Position numbers and translations under genes: made by a program
NCBI RefSeq assembly: GCF_030546755.1
Contig: NZ_JAUOPE010000001.1
Span: 124,001 to 188,000, forward strand
DNA: 64,000 nucleotides
From: Colwellia sp. 1_MG-2023
GTDB lineage: Bacteria > Pseudomonadota > Gammaproteobacteria > Enterobacterales > Alteromonadaceae
Reading direction: 5' to 3'
Shown here: positions 1 through 9,343 of the stretch, one piece after another
How the letters are laid out: each line of letters starts with the position of its first letter
How positions within the stretch are numbered: the first letter of the stretch is position 1
The notes under the pieces: model-generated
What the model was told of the DNA's origin: nothing
Seen by the model: only the letters and a program-made list of their open reading frames with translations
The model's database searches: none

Positions 1-369
1 TAACATGGCTTCCATTAAGCAAACATGATTTTCTTTAGCCGTTGTTACCATCATCTGAAACTCATTGCTATTAACTGCAATAGGCTTTTCACATAAAACA
101 TGCTTACCTGCTTCCATCATTTTTATCGCTTGTTTTGCATGTAAACTATTTGGAGAAGCGATATAAACAGCATCAATGTCTGCACAAGAAGCTAATTGGG
201 ATAAATCATCAAAAAAGGTATGAGCATTATGTTCTTTAGCAAATAATTGTGCGGTATCAATATTGCGAGAATACACCGCGTGTAAATGAAATCGCTCGTC
301 ATGTTTAGCCGCAGCTAAAAACATTTTCGTTATTTTACTGGTACCGATAACCGCAAACTTTATCTTCAC
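1..369 (-). CDS. Gfo/Idh/MocA family oxidoreductase (N-terminal part)
   Basis: The reading frame runs off the left edge of the window, so only the first 123 codons are visible. The N-terminus carries a Rossmann-type beta strand and glycine turn (FAVIGTSKIT, about residues 4-13), and the conserved Glu-Lys-Pro motif (CEKPIAV) lies near residue 97. Both are hallmarks of the Gfo/Idh/MocA family of NAD(P)-dependent dehydrogenases that act on sugars or dihydrodiols. The only in-frame start is a GTG at 367-369; a nearby ATG is out of frame. The substrate cannot be read from the N-terminal domain alone. The gene points the same way as the response regulator upstream of it, about 90 bp away, but a functional link is not evident. 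Confidence 0.8.
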   Translation of the reverse strand, partial: MKIKFAVIGTSKITKMFLAAAKHDERFHLHAVYSRNIDTAQLFAKEHNAHTFFDDLSQLASCADIDAVYIASPNSLHAKQAIKMMEAGKHVLCEKPIAVNSNEFQMMVTTAKENHVCLMEAML

Positions 370-461
370 ATCATTGCCTATTTAATTTTTTATATGGTTT
401 ATTTATTGATAGTAAGTGACTTTTTCATTCTCTCTTTATTCACTCTTCATTCGATTTTCAT

Positions 462-1145
462 TCACTGTTCATTAGGCAAAAACCGATACCCCACGCCATA
501 AACTGAATGAATTAACTCTTCGCTGGGACTTAATTGATGGATTTTTTTTCTTAATTTTTTAATATGGCTATCAATTGTTCTATCACTGACAATGCGGTTA
601 TCTTCGTACATATTTTGCATTAATTGTTCACGAGAAAATACTCGGCCAGGCTCAGCGCACATTGGTTTGAGTAACTGAAATTCAACCGCAGTTAAATCTA
701 AACTGTTACCTTGATAATTAACTTGATAGCGGCTTTCATCTAATTCCAACGTTGAACTAGATTTTAAAGGGTGTTGACTAAATTGTGTTCTTCGCAGTAC
801 TGCTTTCACCCGTGCCACAACTTCTCTTGGACTAAATGGCTTACAAATATAATCATCTGCACCAAGCTCTAGGCCTAATAGTCGATCTATTTCTTCAACT
901 TTCGCGGTGATCATTAAAATAGGCACTTGGGTAAACTGACGTAACTCACGACAAATTTGCATACCATCTTTATTGGGTAGCATTAAATCAAGTAATATTG
1001 CCGCTGGATTATTTTTCTTTACCCATTCAATGACATCATTACCGTCATGAATGCAATGAGAGGTAAACTGTTCAAGAGAAAAGTAATCTACCAATAAGTT
1101 AGCCAACTTCACTTCGTCTTCAACAATCAAAATTTGATTTGACAT
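462..1145 (-). CDS. BaeR-like OmpR/PhoB-family response regulator
   Basis: This is a DNA-binding response regulator. The receiver domain covers residues 1-118, with the acidic pocket at Glu9-Asp10, phosphoacceptor Asp53 in LLDLMLP, Thr80 and Lys102. A winged-helix DNA-binding domain follows, with the recognition-helix region SDRTIDSHIKKLRKK. The segment VEEIDRLLGLELGADDYICK closely resembles E. coli BaeR, an envelope-stress regulator of efflux and chaperone genes. The frame extends to an ATG at 1175, but that one has no ribosome binding site. The ATG at 1143-1145 has AAGG just upstream and gives the normal family N-terminus, so I prefer it. It follows the sensor kinase gene by about 70 bp and is surely its partner. 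The regulon is unknown. Confidence 0.93.
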   Translation of the reverse strand: MSNQILIVEDEVKLANLLVDYFSLEQFTSHCIHDGNDVIEWVKKNNPAAILLDLMLPNKDGMQICRELRQFTQVPILMITAKVEEIDRLLGLELGADDYICKPFSPREVVARVKAVLRRTQFSQHPLKSSSTLELDESRYQVNYQGNSLDLTAVEFQLLKPMCAEPGRVFSREQLMQNMYEDNRIVSDRTIDSHIKKLRKKIHQLSPSEELIHSVYGVGYRFLPNEQ

Positions 1146-1215
1146 AACACCTTCGAATTCATAGCTTTCTGACATATCTACTGTATAAAAATAAAGGGAA
1201 AAATAACAATAATCT

Positions 1216-2871
1216 TTATTGTAGTGGTAAACATATATGAATAGCTAAACCACCTAAATGAGATTTTTCTGCGTATATTTCACCCTGATGAGCCTGCACA
1301 ATATGCGCGCAAATAGATAAACCTAAACCACTCCCGCCGGTTGCTCTATTACGAGAGCCTTCTACCCGGTACAAATGTTCAAACAATAAGGCCAAATGTT
1401 TATCTTCAACACCAACACCATCATCTTCTACGATAATTTTAATTTTTTTATCTAGATGGTAAATTTGTAATGATAGCCGAACTATCGTGCCTGACTCGGC
1501 ATATTTAATACAGTTATTGATTAGGTTTTCCAATAACTGACATAAACGAGTTTGATCGGCAAAGATCATTGCTTTGTCATGAGGGATCTCTTTTTCTAAT
1601 GTAAAACCTTTTTGAGCAAGATAACTGCCTAGTTTTTCTACTTGTTGGTCGAGGAAAACAACCACGTCGATAGTTTGCTTCCTGTAGCTCATCCCACCAA
1701 TATCAGCACTCGTTAATGCGTGTAAGTCACTAATTAATCTTTGTAAATGAGTAACTTCCTGATGGGCTGAGTGTACATGCTCTAACGATAACTCTCTTAC
1801 GCCGTCAATAACCGCTTCAAGCTCACCTTTTAATATAGCAACTGGCGTTCTAAGTTCATGTGAAATATTAGCTAACCAACGTTTTCTCGCACTTTCATTC
1901 TCCATTAAGGTTTTGGCAAGTTCATTAAAATCTCTCGATAACTGAGAAAACTCATCTTTTCGCTCAATAGATATGTGTGATTTATACTGACCTTGAGTCA
2001 GTTGACGCATTCCTTTAGTAAAAGTACGTATTGGCGATATTATATGCCGCGCGAACGGGTAAGTGATCATCATCACCAACAGCATAACCGCAGCAGAAAT
2101 ATACCAAAGATAGTTTTTTTGTTGCTCAACAAAGTCAAACTCATAACCCTGCGCTAACCGGTTTCTTTTTGATATAGCCATAAAACCAATCACTTGCTGA
2201 TTAATCTTTAACGGCGTATAGCTATATTCCCGCTCTTTTGGAAAATAACCAACCACATAATTTTTATTCGCATCTAATAGGGCATAACTTACCGCATGCT
2301 TTCTAACCGGTGCTCGAAGATTATCTGTTTGAACATTATTACTCATAGGATGAGGAATTCCCTCAGCTTTACCCATAGGCTTTTTCGGAGGTTGACCGCT
2401 TCTAGGATGCGCTTGTCCATTGTAGGGTCTATGTTGAGGATGTCCTTGTCTACGGGCTTGTTTTTGCTCTTGTGGTGGTATTTTACTTTCTTTTCTATGG
2501 TCACTTTCACCATAAACTGACCGTCTTTCAAAGCGCTTTTTTTCGTGAAAGCGTGGAGCTTGTCCTAACTCAGAACGAAAGCGAGGCATTCCTGCTGAGT
2601 GTGGTGGCAGTGCAAAGTCACTATTTAATAATGCTTCTCTGAGCATAAAATCAAAATCACGATCAGCCCCTCTTAAACTTTCCCAACTACTATTTTGTTG
2701 ATAAATAATGGCGAGTTGCTGCATAAAAGGACGAAGTTCACTAATTTCTCGCTGATTGACATACTCAATCATGCCTTTATCAAGACTCCACTTCATCAAG
2801 CTCACTAAAGACACCACTAGAACTGTGGCAAATACAATCAAAACACTGAATAATTTATTTTGTATTCTCAT
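1216..2871 (-). CDS. BaeS-like sensor histidine kinase with His/Pro/Arg-rich periplasmic insert
   Basis: This inner-membrane sensor kinase pairs with the adjacent BaeR-like regulator. Membrane segments lie near residues 8-28 and 255-275. A HAMP domain follows, then HisKA with the phosphoacceptor His in SHELRTP (about 337), an N box (NLINNCIKYAE), a G1 box (DDGVGV) and a G2 box (GGSGLGLS, about 512). At 551 residues it is roughly 80 longer than E. coli BaeS. The extra length lies in the periplasmic loop, where about residues 90-185 are low-complexity and rich in His, Pro, Arg and Gln. Such a segment could bind metal or anionic surface polymers, but this is inference. The kinase gene is first in the operon. 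The core catalytic motifs are intact, so the protein should be active. Confidence 0.92.
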   Translation of the reverse strand: MRIQNKLFSVLIVFATVLVVSLVSLMKWSLDKGMIEYVNQREISELRPFMQQLAIIYQQNSSWESLRGADRDFDFMLREALLNSDFALPPHSAGMPRFRSELGQAPRFHEKKRFERRSVYGESDHRKESKIPPQEQKQARRQGHPQHRPYNGQAHPRSGQPPKKPMGKAEGIPHPMSNNVQTDNLRAPVRKHAVSYALLDANKNYVVGYFPKEREYSYTPLKINQQVIGFMAISKRNRLAQGYEFDFVEQQKNYLWYISAAVMLLVMMITYPFARHIISPIRTFTKGMRQLTQGQYKSHISIERKDEFSQLSRDFNELAKTLMENESARKRWLANISHELRTPVAILKGELEAVIDGVRELSLEHVHSAHQEVTHLQRLISDLHALTSADIGGMSYRKQTIDVVVFLDQQVEKLGSYLAQKGFTLEKEIPHDKAMIFADQTRLCQLLENLINNCIKYAESGTIVRLSLQIYHLDKKIKIIVEDDGVGVEDKHLALLFEHLYRVEGSRNRATGGSGLGLSICAHIVQAHQGEIYAEKSHLGGLAIHICLPLQ

Positions 2872-3260
2872 TAATAACCTTGATTGTTCCTTTTACATTT
2901 TATTTTTAAAAAGTGTAACTGACTTGTTTTCTTAGATTTTTATCATTTAATCTTTACTAAGATTACTATTTCATCACACGATTACCTAGTGGTAATTCTC
3001 GCTTCCTTAAAATTTGCCCTTTATTTACACATTTGCTGCACATTTGACGAGTAAATTAGGGGCTGTTGATCTTTCGAGATTGTTTTTTCCGCATTTTGTT
3101 GGGTATTTAAACAAGGCAGAGCCTTTGTAATAGGGTTGTTCCACATAAAAAGGCGATTACGCCGTAAAAATAACCAACAAACGCTGTCCGAAGGATTCGG
3201 CTAAAGATCAACAGCCCCTAAATGATGACGAAATAATATTAGCGATAAGTGAGTAATCAT
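2872..3260. other. Intergenic region between the divergent sensor kinase and cytochrome peroxidase genes
   Basis: This 389-bp gap separates two divergently transcribed genes and must hold both promoters. About 160 bp of it is the MITE-like element described separately at 3057-3220. The remainder is AT-rich, and I see no open reading frame or RNA gene in it. Confidence 0.6.
3057..3220. mobile_element. MITE-like element with perfect terminal inverted repeats
   Basis: The segment is bounded by a perfect 19-bp inverted repeat: 3056-3074, reading TTAGGGGCTGTTGATCTTT, and 3203-3221, its exact complement. The likely element is 3059-3218 (160 bp), flanked on both sides by the dinucleotide TA, which fits target duplication by an IS630/Tc1-mariner-type transposase. 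Inside are weaker inverted segments (TTGTTGG near 3098 with CCAACAA near 3174, and GGCGATTACGCC near 3151), so a transcript could fold into a long hairpin. It has no coding capacity and is non-autonomous if mobile. The parent transposase is not in this window. Confidence 0.7.
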
Positions 3261-4910
3261 ATGAACATAAAATCAGTAACAAACGTTATTCTATTAAGCG
3301 GTATACTCATTAATCAAGGTTTTGCGCAAGAAGGCCCAAGACGTCCTCCTCCACAGCAGCCCCCCGGTCAACCTCAACCACAACCGCCTGGCCAACCACA
3401 GCCTCCGAGCCGAACTGAACCTACTAATGAAAATATTGATGAGCAATTACAAAATATTATTAGTCAACAAAATATTCTCCCCATTGAGCTTAGCAATATT
3501 GATGTTCTTCCCGTGTCAGATCAAAAAGTACAATTGGGAAAAAAATTATTTTTCAGTAAAAACTTAGGTGGGGAACAAAGTGCCGCATGCGTAAGTTGCC
3601 ATCATCCTATGCTAGGTGGCGGTGATGAACTATCTCTTTCTGTTGGCGTTGATGCTGTTGATGAGTTAGATAATCAAGCACATGACTTACTTGGTCATGG
3701 CCGATTTAATGAAAATAATAATCACCCTGTCGTTCCGCGAAACGCCCCTTCACTTTTTAACATTGCGCTATATAACCAAGGGCTATTCTGGGACAGTCGC
3801 GTAGAAAGAACACGAAACGGCGCCATACTCACGCCTGATTCAACCATTGATCAGCAAGGCAGAAGACGTCCAGATCAAAATATTCCACCAGGTGCCACAT
3901 TAGTGAATGCTCAAGCAAGATTCCCAGTCACTTCAGGCGAGGAAATGCGTGGCAGTTTTGCAGCATCATCCAATAATCAAACGTTACGCTCAGCACTTGT
4001 TGCTCGGTTAAATAATGACATTGGTAACATATCAACAACGTGGCCAAGTGAATTTTCACAAGTATATGGCGATCAAGAAGTAACCATAAACCGCGTGTTT
4101 GATGCAATAGGAGAATATGAACGCTCAATGCTATTTGTAAATAATCCATGGCAGTCCTATTTATCAGGAAATACTCAAGCGATTACTGACAGCCAAAAAC
4201 AAGGCGCAATATTATTCTTTACGCCTAGTCAACAAGGAGGCGCCGGTTGTGTCGCTTGCCATAATGGCAATAACTTTTCAAATTCTCGTCATCACTTAGT
4301 CGCATTTCCTCAAATAGGAGTCGGTAAAGGAAACCCTAGTACCACAGAGACAAGTCAGGATTTTGGTCGTGAAAATATCACGGGAAACAGTAATGATAGG
4401 TATCATTTTAGAACACCAAGTTTGCTAAATGTGGCCGTTACTGCACCTTATGGCCATACCGGCGCCTATCAAACTCTCGAAGAAGTGGTTGAACATTATA
4501 ATAACCCTAGACGTGCAATAGAGCGGTTGTTTGCAGCAAGAGACAATCAAGCTCCTATCAATAATAATTCACCTTTTTGCCGTTTACCTCAAATTGAACA
4601 ATTAATGGTAAAACATAATGTTAATTGTGAAGATGTATTTTCAGATTCGTTCGCCAATTCAATTGAAATAGCAAATTACTTACAAGCCGCTCGAAATAAC
4701 AATATAATCGCTTCAGCACCTTTACGTGCAAGGCCTAACTTATCGCCATTTCAAGTAAGTTTAGTGGTTGATTTTCTGCATACTTTAACGGATCCATGCG
4801 TTGAAAGTAGAGAATGTTTAAATCCTTGGCTTCTCGATGATAATGATTTAGCTACTTTTCCTGACTCTCAAGCATTACCAGCAAAGGATAAATTTGGCAA
4901 TGTGCTTTAA
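3261..4910 (+). CDS. MauG-type di-haem cytochrome c peroxidase
   Basis: This is a secreted di-haem c-type cytochrome of the cytochrome c peroxidase/MauG family. A signal peptide (about residues 1-22, ending GFAQ) exports it to the periplasm. A Pro/Gln-rich linker follows at about residues 23-55. Two haem-binding motifs are present: CVSCH near residue 110 and CVACH near 329. Family members reduce hydrogen peroxide with electrons from small cytochromes, or oxidise protein or small-molecule targets. I prefer the ATG at 3261 over an in-frame GTG at 3249 because it gives a standard signal peptide. The gene stands alone, divergent from the sensor kinase gene, and ends at a strong bidirectional terminator. 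Which substrate it acts on cannot be told here. Confidence 0.88.
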   Translation: MNIKSVTNVILLSGILINQGFAQEGPRRPPPQQPPGQPQPQPPGQPQPPSRTEPTNENIDEQLQNIISQQNILPIELSNIDVLPVSDQKVQLGKKLFFSKNLGGEQSAACVSCHHPMLGGGDELSLSVGVDAVDELDNQAHDLLGHGRFNENNNHPVVPRNAPSLFNIALYNQGLFWDSRVERTRNGAILTPDSTIDQQGRRRPDQNIPPGATLVNAQARFPVTSGEEMRGSFAASSNNQTLRSALVARLNNDIGNISTTWPSEFSQVYGDQEVTINRVFDAIGEYERSMLFVNNPWQSYLSGNTQAITDSQKQGAILFFTPSQQGGAGCVACHNGNNFSNSRHHLVAFPQIGVGKGNPSTTETSQDFGRENITGNSNDRYHFRTPSLLNVAVTAPYGHTGAYQTLEEVVEHYNNPRRAIERLFAARDNQAPINNNSPFCRLPQIEQLMVKHNVNCEDVFSDSFANSIEIANYLQAARNNNIIASAPLRARPNLSPFQVSLVVDFLHTLTDPCVESRECLNPWLLDDNDLATFPDSQALPAKDKFGNVL

Positions 4911-4950
4911 CAACTAACCTAAAGGTCGGGAATTCTTTCATCCATCAAAA

Positions 4951-4975
4951 AAAGAGCTTATTTATTAAGCTCTTT
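4951..4975. terminator. Bidirectional intrinsic terminator
   Basis: A perfect 10-bp stem (AAAGAGCTTA with TAAGCTCTTT) and a 5-nt loop are flanked by an A run on the left and a T run on the right. It lies between the ends of the convergent cytochrome and acetyltransferase genes and should stop transcription from both sides. Confidence 0.9.
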
Positions 4976-4993
4976 TTTCGTTTTAACTAGCCG

Positions 4994-5473
4994 TTATTTG
5001 GCAAAGTCTAGTAACGTTTTTCCAGACATTCTATAGCCTAGCCATTCATGTTGTGGTTCAGCACCCAGTGATTCATAGAATTCACGAGAAGGAGTATTCC
5101 AATCTAAACAACTCCATTCAAAACGACCACAACCTTCATTTAAGGCAATTTTCGCTAGTTTTTTTAGTAATGCAACCCCTGCCCCTTGGCCGCGATATTC
5201 TGGAGAAACGTATAAATCTTCTAAATAAAGACCTGGTTTTGCTAACCAAGTAGAGTAGTTGTAAAAATACACTGAAAACCCGATGGCTTTGCCATCAAGT
5301 TCACAAATTAAACCATGTACACCACCCTTTTCACCAAACATACTTGATTTGATTGTTTCTTCTGTCGCAAGCACTTCATGTTCCGCTTTTTCATAAATAG
5401 CAAGTTCACGAATAAAGTATAAGATGGTTGCTGCATCATCAATCGTTGCAGTTCTAATATTTAGGTTTGACAT
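4994..5473 (-). CDS. GNAT-family N-acetyltransferase (SSAT-like)
   Basis: This 159-residue protein is a single GNAT domain that transfers an acetyl group from acetyl-CoA to an amine. The acetyl-CoA pyrophosphate loop is visible as RGQGAG near residue 100, after the beta-4 strand LYLEDLYV. The C-terminal segment WNTPSREFYESLGA matches the end of the domain. The LYLEDLYVSPEYRG region and overall length resemble the spermidine/thialysine acetyltransferase (SSAT) branch, so a polyamine or diamine-like substrate is plausible but not proven. The gene is monocistronic, convergent with the cytochrome gene, and shares its bidirectional terminator. Confidence 0.88.
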   Translation of the reverse strand: MSNLNIRTATIDDAATILYFIRELAIYEKAEHEVLATEETIKSSMFGEKGGVHGLICELDGKAIGFSVYFYNYSTWLAKPGLYLEDLYVSPEYRGQGAGVALLKKLAKIALNEGCGRFEWSCLDWNTPSREFYESLGAEPQHEWLGYRMSGKTLLDFAK

Positions 5474-5748
5474 ATATTGCTCGTTTAAGTGTGTTGTTTA
5501 TATAAATGTGACGATAATAGCGTATTTCAAATACTGACGTTTTTTCACTTATTGCTATTATCAAATTCTGTTTAAAGCTTTATCTAACTGTATAGGTTTA
5601 TTTTTTTATTTATTGTAGCTGTTTTTACCTTGAACCAGTTAATATATTAGAGGTCTACGTTATCAGTTTATATTTGAGATCAACCATTACTATCAAATAT
5701 TGTACGTTAACTGATTTGTTACTTTATTAATATCTGAAAGGAAATCTT

Positions 5749-7278
5749 GTGTTAAAAAACTTGAAAAATTCATCCTTGCTATCACACGCTTTATTGGGAA
5801 TAACTTTGCTGATATTCACTAATAATACTATGGCAGACACAGTGAGTGACCTAGCAAAAAATACTGCACAATACGCAGTAGAAACCTACAAAAAAGACAT
5901 GATTGACAGCCTCAGCCAACTGGTAAAGCACAATACAGTTGCTGTTGAAGGAGTAAAATCTACTGATAACCCAGAACATATTGCCTTTAAAGCAACATTA
6001 AAAGATCAAGCTAAGCACTTAGGCTTAGATTATCACGATGACGGTTATGTGGTGATAATCGGTTTAGGTGACAGCGAAGATAGGGTTGGCATTATCACTC
6101 ATGGTGATATTCAACCTGTTAATCCTGCCAAATGGGCTAAGTCACCTTTTGAATTAGATAGTACCACTGAGCCTGGCAAGTTAATCGCTCGTGGCAGTGA
6201 AGACGATAAAGGGCCAATTTCTACTGTACTTTACGCCATGAAAGCAATTAAAGACAAAAACATTAAATTATCTAAACGATTAGAACTTTATATTTATATG
6301 GCAGAAGAATCTGACTGGGGACCATTACAAGCGTATGTTAAAGAGAACCAGTTACCAGAAATCAATATTACCACAGATGCCGAATACCCTGTTGTTACCG
6401 CAGAAAAAGGCTACGGTACGTTGAAAATAGCATTTAACAAACAAAATAAAGCTAACAGCTTAGACCCATATATTAGTCATTTTGAAGGTGGATATTTTGG
6501 CAGCCAAATACCTGAAGACGCTAAAGCGATTATCGAAAATGCCGACATATCTTTACTGCAAAAATTAATGAATAAAGTACAATTTTATCAAGGAGTCTCA
6601 TTTGATCTGACGTTAAAAGACAATCAATTGATCATTACTGCTTTAGGAAAATCGGCACATTCTTCTAAACCTCAAGAAGGTGTGAACGCTATCCCTTATT
6701 TAGCGGATTTATTGTCGAATACGCGTTGGCCAAACAATGGTGCCGGAACTTTAGTTAATTTTATTAACGACAATATTGGCTTAGGCCTAGAAGGAAAAAA
6801 ATTCGGCAGTATCGCTTACGCTGATGACTTTATGGGACCGATGACAGTGTCACCAACAGTAATCAAACAAAATAAAAACAATGTCGAATTAAATATCAAT
6901 ATCAGACGACCAAAAGGTAAGAGTGCACAGCAATTGCGAAATGAAATTAATCATGCCATTGCCAGCTGGAAGTTAAAGAATATGGCAGATATAACTGAAT
7001 TAGATCATTATATCGGCGACCCCTTTGTACAAGATAAGGCACCACAAACTGAGACATTGTTAGCCGTTTTTTCTCATTTCACGGGTATAGACGATGCTAA
7101 GCCAATTTCAATTGGCGGCGGTACAAACTCTCGTTTATTTCCTAATGCGGTTTCTTTTGGTCCGTCTATGCCTGGCGCTGAATATACAGGGCACTCTGAG
7201 CATGAGTTTATAACGGTAGAACAATTTGTGCTTAATTTAAAAATGTATACCGCGGTATTGGTTGAATTAGCAAAATAA
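5749..7278 (+). CDS. Exported M20-family metallopeptidase (dipeptidase-like)
   Basis: This zinc peptidase of clan MH, family M20, probably cleaves dipeptides or small peptides in the periplasm. A signal peptide ends near residue 29 (TMA-DTV). Metal-ligand and catalytic motifs are visible: HGDIQP near 117, GSEDDKGP near 149, AEESDWGP near 184 and GHSEHEF near the C-terminus. The middle segment with GKSAHSSKP is the lid/dimerisation domain. The start is GTG, supported by AAAGGA eight bases upstream; no ATG gives a signal peptide. The arrangement resembles PepV/carnosinase-type dipeptidases, but the exact substrate is unknown. The gene stands alone and ends at a strong terminator. Confidence 0.9.
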   Translation: MLKNLKNSSLLSHALLGITLLIFTNNTMADTVSDLAKNTAQYAVETYKKDMIDSLSQLVKHNTVAVEGVKSTDNPEHIAFKATLKDQAKHLGLDYHDDGYVVIIGLGDSEDRVGIITHGDIQPVNPAKWAKSPFELDSTTEPGKLIARGSEDDKGPISTVLYAMKAIKDKNIKLSKRLELYIYMAEESDWGPLQAYVKENQLPEINITTDAEYPVVTAEKGYGTLKIAFNKQNKANSLDPYISHFEGGYFGSQIPEDAKAIIENADISLLQKLMNKVQFYQGVSFDLTLKDNQLIITALGKSAHSSKPQEGVNAIPYLADLLSNTRWPNNGAGTLVNFINDNIGLGLEGKKFGSIAYADDFMGPMTVSPTVIKQNKNNVELNINIRRPKGKSAQQLRNEINHAIASWKLKNMADITELDHYIGDPFVQDKAPQTETLLAVFSHFTGIDDAKPISIGGGTNSRLFPNAVSFGPSMPGAEYTGHSEHEFITVEQFVLNLKMYTAVLVELAK

Positions 7279-7342
7279 GTTTATTTGATTATTTATCTAA
7301 CTCATTAATTACACTAATAAAAAAACAAAATCAACAAACAAA

Positions 7343-7368
7343 AAAGGCGAGTCAGATGACTCGCCTTT
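7343..7368. terminator. Bidirectional intrinsic terminator
   Basis: An 11- to 12-bp GC-containing stem (AAAGGCGAGTCA with its complement), a tiny loop and A/T tails lie between the convergent M20 peptidase and deaD genes. Confidence 0.9.
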
Positions 7369-7401
7369 CCTTTAAATATTACTGCTTATCAGTATTAATA
7401 C

Positions 7402-9201
7402 TTAGTTTGCGCGTCTTGGACGCTCAGTTCTATTTGAACGACGAGGACGGTCTTTAACCAAAGCCGCATCTGAAACTGAAATTTCTAATGCTTGACGTCT
7501 AATGCGAACATTCTTTAATTGTTTAAATGACTTATCAGGCATACCTTTTGGTAATTGCACAAAAGTATGACGTTCATGTAAATTAATTTGGCCAATGTAA
7601 CTGCTATCAAGTGAAATTTCATTAGCAATAGCACCAACAATATCACCAGGTTTAGCGCCATGCTCTTTACCAACTTCTAAACGGTAAGTTTGCCAATCTA
7701 CATCGTTACGTACTTCTTTTGCTTTACGAGGAGCACGTTCAGCACCATTATCACGACCACCGCGGTTATCTCTACCACGACCTTCGCCACGAGCATCACG
7801 ACGAGAGTCATTTCGACCACGTCCATCTCTATCATTGCGATTTTCTGAACGCGCATCACGACGAGGTTTAGGATCTTCTTTCGGCTGTAAAGGTTGCTTT
7901 AATTGTTTTTGGAACAATAAAGCTGCCGCTAAATCTGTCATAGAAAGTTCAGACTCTGCAGCCATACCTTCAATAATTTCGCGCATTGCTGATAAATCTT
8001 TTTCAGCAATTATTTCAGCTATTTCAGTGCGTGTTCTTTCGATACGTTTTTTACCAATTTCTTGAATATTTGGTAAGTCGTAAGGTTTCACTACCCCTGA
8101 AGTTAAACGTTCGTAATGACGTAATGAATACATTTCACGCGGACGAACAAAAGAGATTGATGTCCCTTCACGACCCGCACGACCCGTACGACCAATACGA
8201 TGAACATATGATTCATTATCGCTCGGTAAATCATAGTTAATAACTAAAGAAATACGAGGAATATCTAAACCACGTGCCACTACATCAGTAGCAACTAGAA
8301 TAGAAGAGCCACCTGATTTTAATTGGTCAATCGTACGTTCACGCTGTTGTTGGTTCATATCACCATTAAGCGCTAAAGCCGGATAACCTGCACGCTCTAA
8401 TTTTTCAGCCACATCAACTGTATCGTTACGGGTACGTACAAAAATAATCATCGCATCGTATTCAACGATTTCAGCAATACGTGTTAAGGCTGTAATTTTT
8501 TGAATGCCGCTAACTTTCCACGCATATTGTGTAATGTTAGCTTTTTCTTTCTTAACCGCGGCAATTTTTACATGTACCGGATCTTTTAAGAATCGATTAG
8601 CAATTTTACGAATACCAGCTGGCATTGTTGCTGAAAATAAACACATTTGTGTAGATTCAGGCACATGATCTAATGTCCAAGTAATGTCTTCTAAAAAGCC
8701 CATGTTTAACATTTCATCAGCTTCATCAAGCACACAAACTTTTAACTGGTCTAATTTAAGACTCTTACGACGTAAGTGATCCATTAAACGGCCAGGTGTG
8801 CCAACAACTACTTGTGCACCACGCTCTAATTGCTGAAATTGTGGGCCATAAGATTGACCACCATATAAAGTAGCAACCTTAAGTCCATTAATATTTTTCG
8901 CGAATGACTCAATTGCTTCTGCAACTTGCATGGCTAATTCACGTGTTGGTGCTAACACCATCAATTGTGGTTTTCTAATTGAAGTATCTATTTTAGCTAA
9001 GGCAGGTAAGCCAAAAGCCGCCGTTTTACCGGTACCAGTTTGCGCCTCACCTAAGACATCATAACCTTCTAATAAAGGTGGAATTGTCTTTGATTGAATG
9101 GGTGTTGCATTATCAAAACCAAGTGTTTTAAGGGCAGATAATAGATTTTCAGGCAAACCAAGGGCATCAAAGCCTACAGAGGCATTGTCAATATTTAACA
9201 T
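7402..9201 (-). CDS. deaD: ATP-dependent DEAD-box RNA helicase DeaD (CsdA)
   Basis: DeaD unwinds structured RNA during ribosome assembly and mRNA decay and matters most at low temperature. The Q motif (GFDNATPIQ), Walker A AQTGTGKT near residue 53, DEAD near 157, SAT, RGLD and HRIGRTGR are all present in order. A DbpA-type RNA-binding domain lies at about residues 505-575, after an Arg/Asp/Gly-rich linker, and the tail is Arg-rich. Length (599) and domain order match E. coli DeaD (629) rather than the shorter RhlB, RhlE or SrmB. A promoter and palindrome lie about 140 bp upstream, leaving a leader of about 135 nt. Long leaders are typical of cold-induced mRNAs. Confidence 0.96.
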   Translation of the reverse strand: MLNIDNASVGFDALGLPENLLSALKTLGFDNATPIQSKTIPPLLEGYDVLGEAQTGTGKTAAFGLPALAKIDTSIRKPQLMVLAPTRELAMQVAEAIESFAKNINGLKVATLYGGQSYGPQFQQLERGAQVVVGTPGRLMDHLRRKSLKLDQLKVCVLDEADEMLNMGFLEDITWTLDHVPESTQMCLFSATMPAGIRKIANRFLKDPVHVKIAAVKKEKANITQYAWKVSGIQKITALTRIAEIVEYDAMIIFVRTRNDTVDVAEKLERAGYPALALNGDMNQQQRERTIDQLKSGGSSILVATDVVARGLDIPRISLVINYDLPSDNESYVHRIGRTGRAGREGTSISFVRPREMYSLRHYERLTSGVVKPYDLPNIQEIGKKRIERTRTEIAEIIAEKDLSAMREIIEGMAAESELSMTDLAAALLFQKQLKQPLQPKEDPKPRRDARSENRNDRDGRGRNDSRRDARGEGRGRDNRGGRDNGAERAPRKAKEVRNDVDWQTYRLEVGKEHGAKPGDIVGAIANEISLDSSYIGQINLHERHTFVQLPKGMPDKSFKQLKNVRIRRQALEISVSDAALVKDRPRRSNRTERPRRAN

Positions 9202-9343
9202 AAATTTTGTCTTCTCAATGGCAGGTATAGCTGTAAACTAACAACCCCTGCGTTCAATAACGAGGAAACCACCGGAAGACTCAAGGCACATTCTAAAGCT
9301 TAGTTAGGAAACTAGCTGGGCAAGTCTATTGGGATAACCCCAC

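Noticed and set aside
2296-2531. Open frames on both strands inside the sensor kinase insert
   Set aside because: They are by-products of the low-complexity insert and lack ribosome binding sites; the kinase frame is continuous through them.
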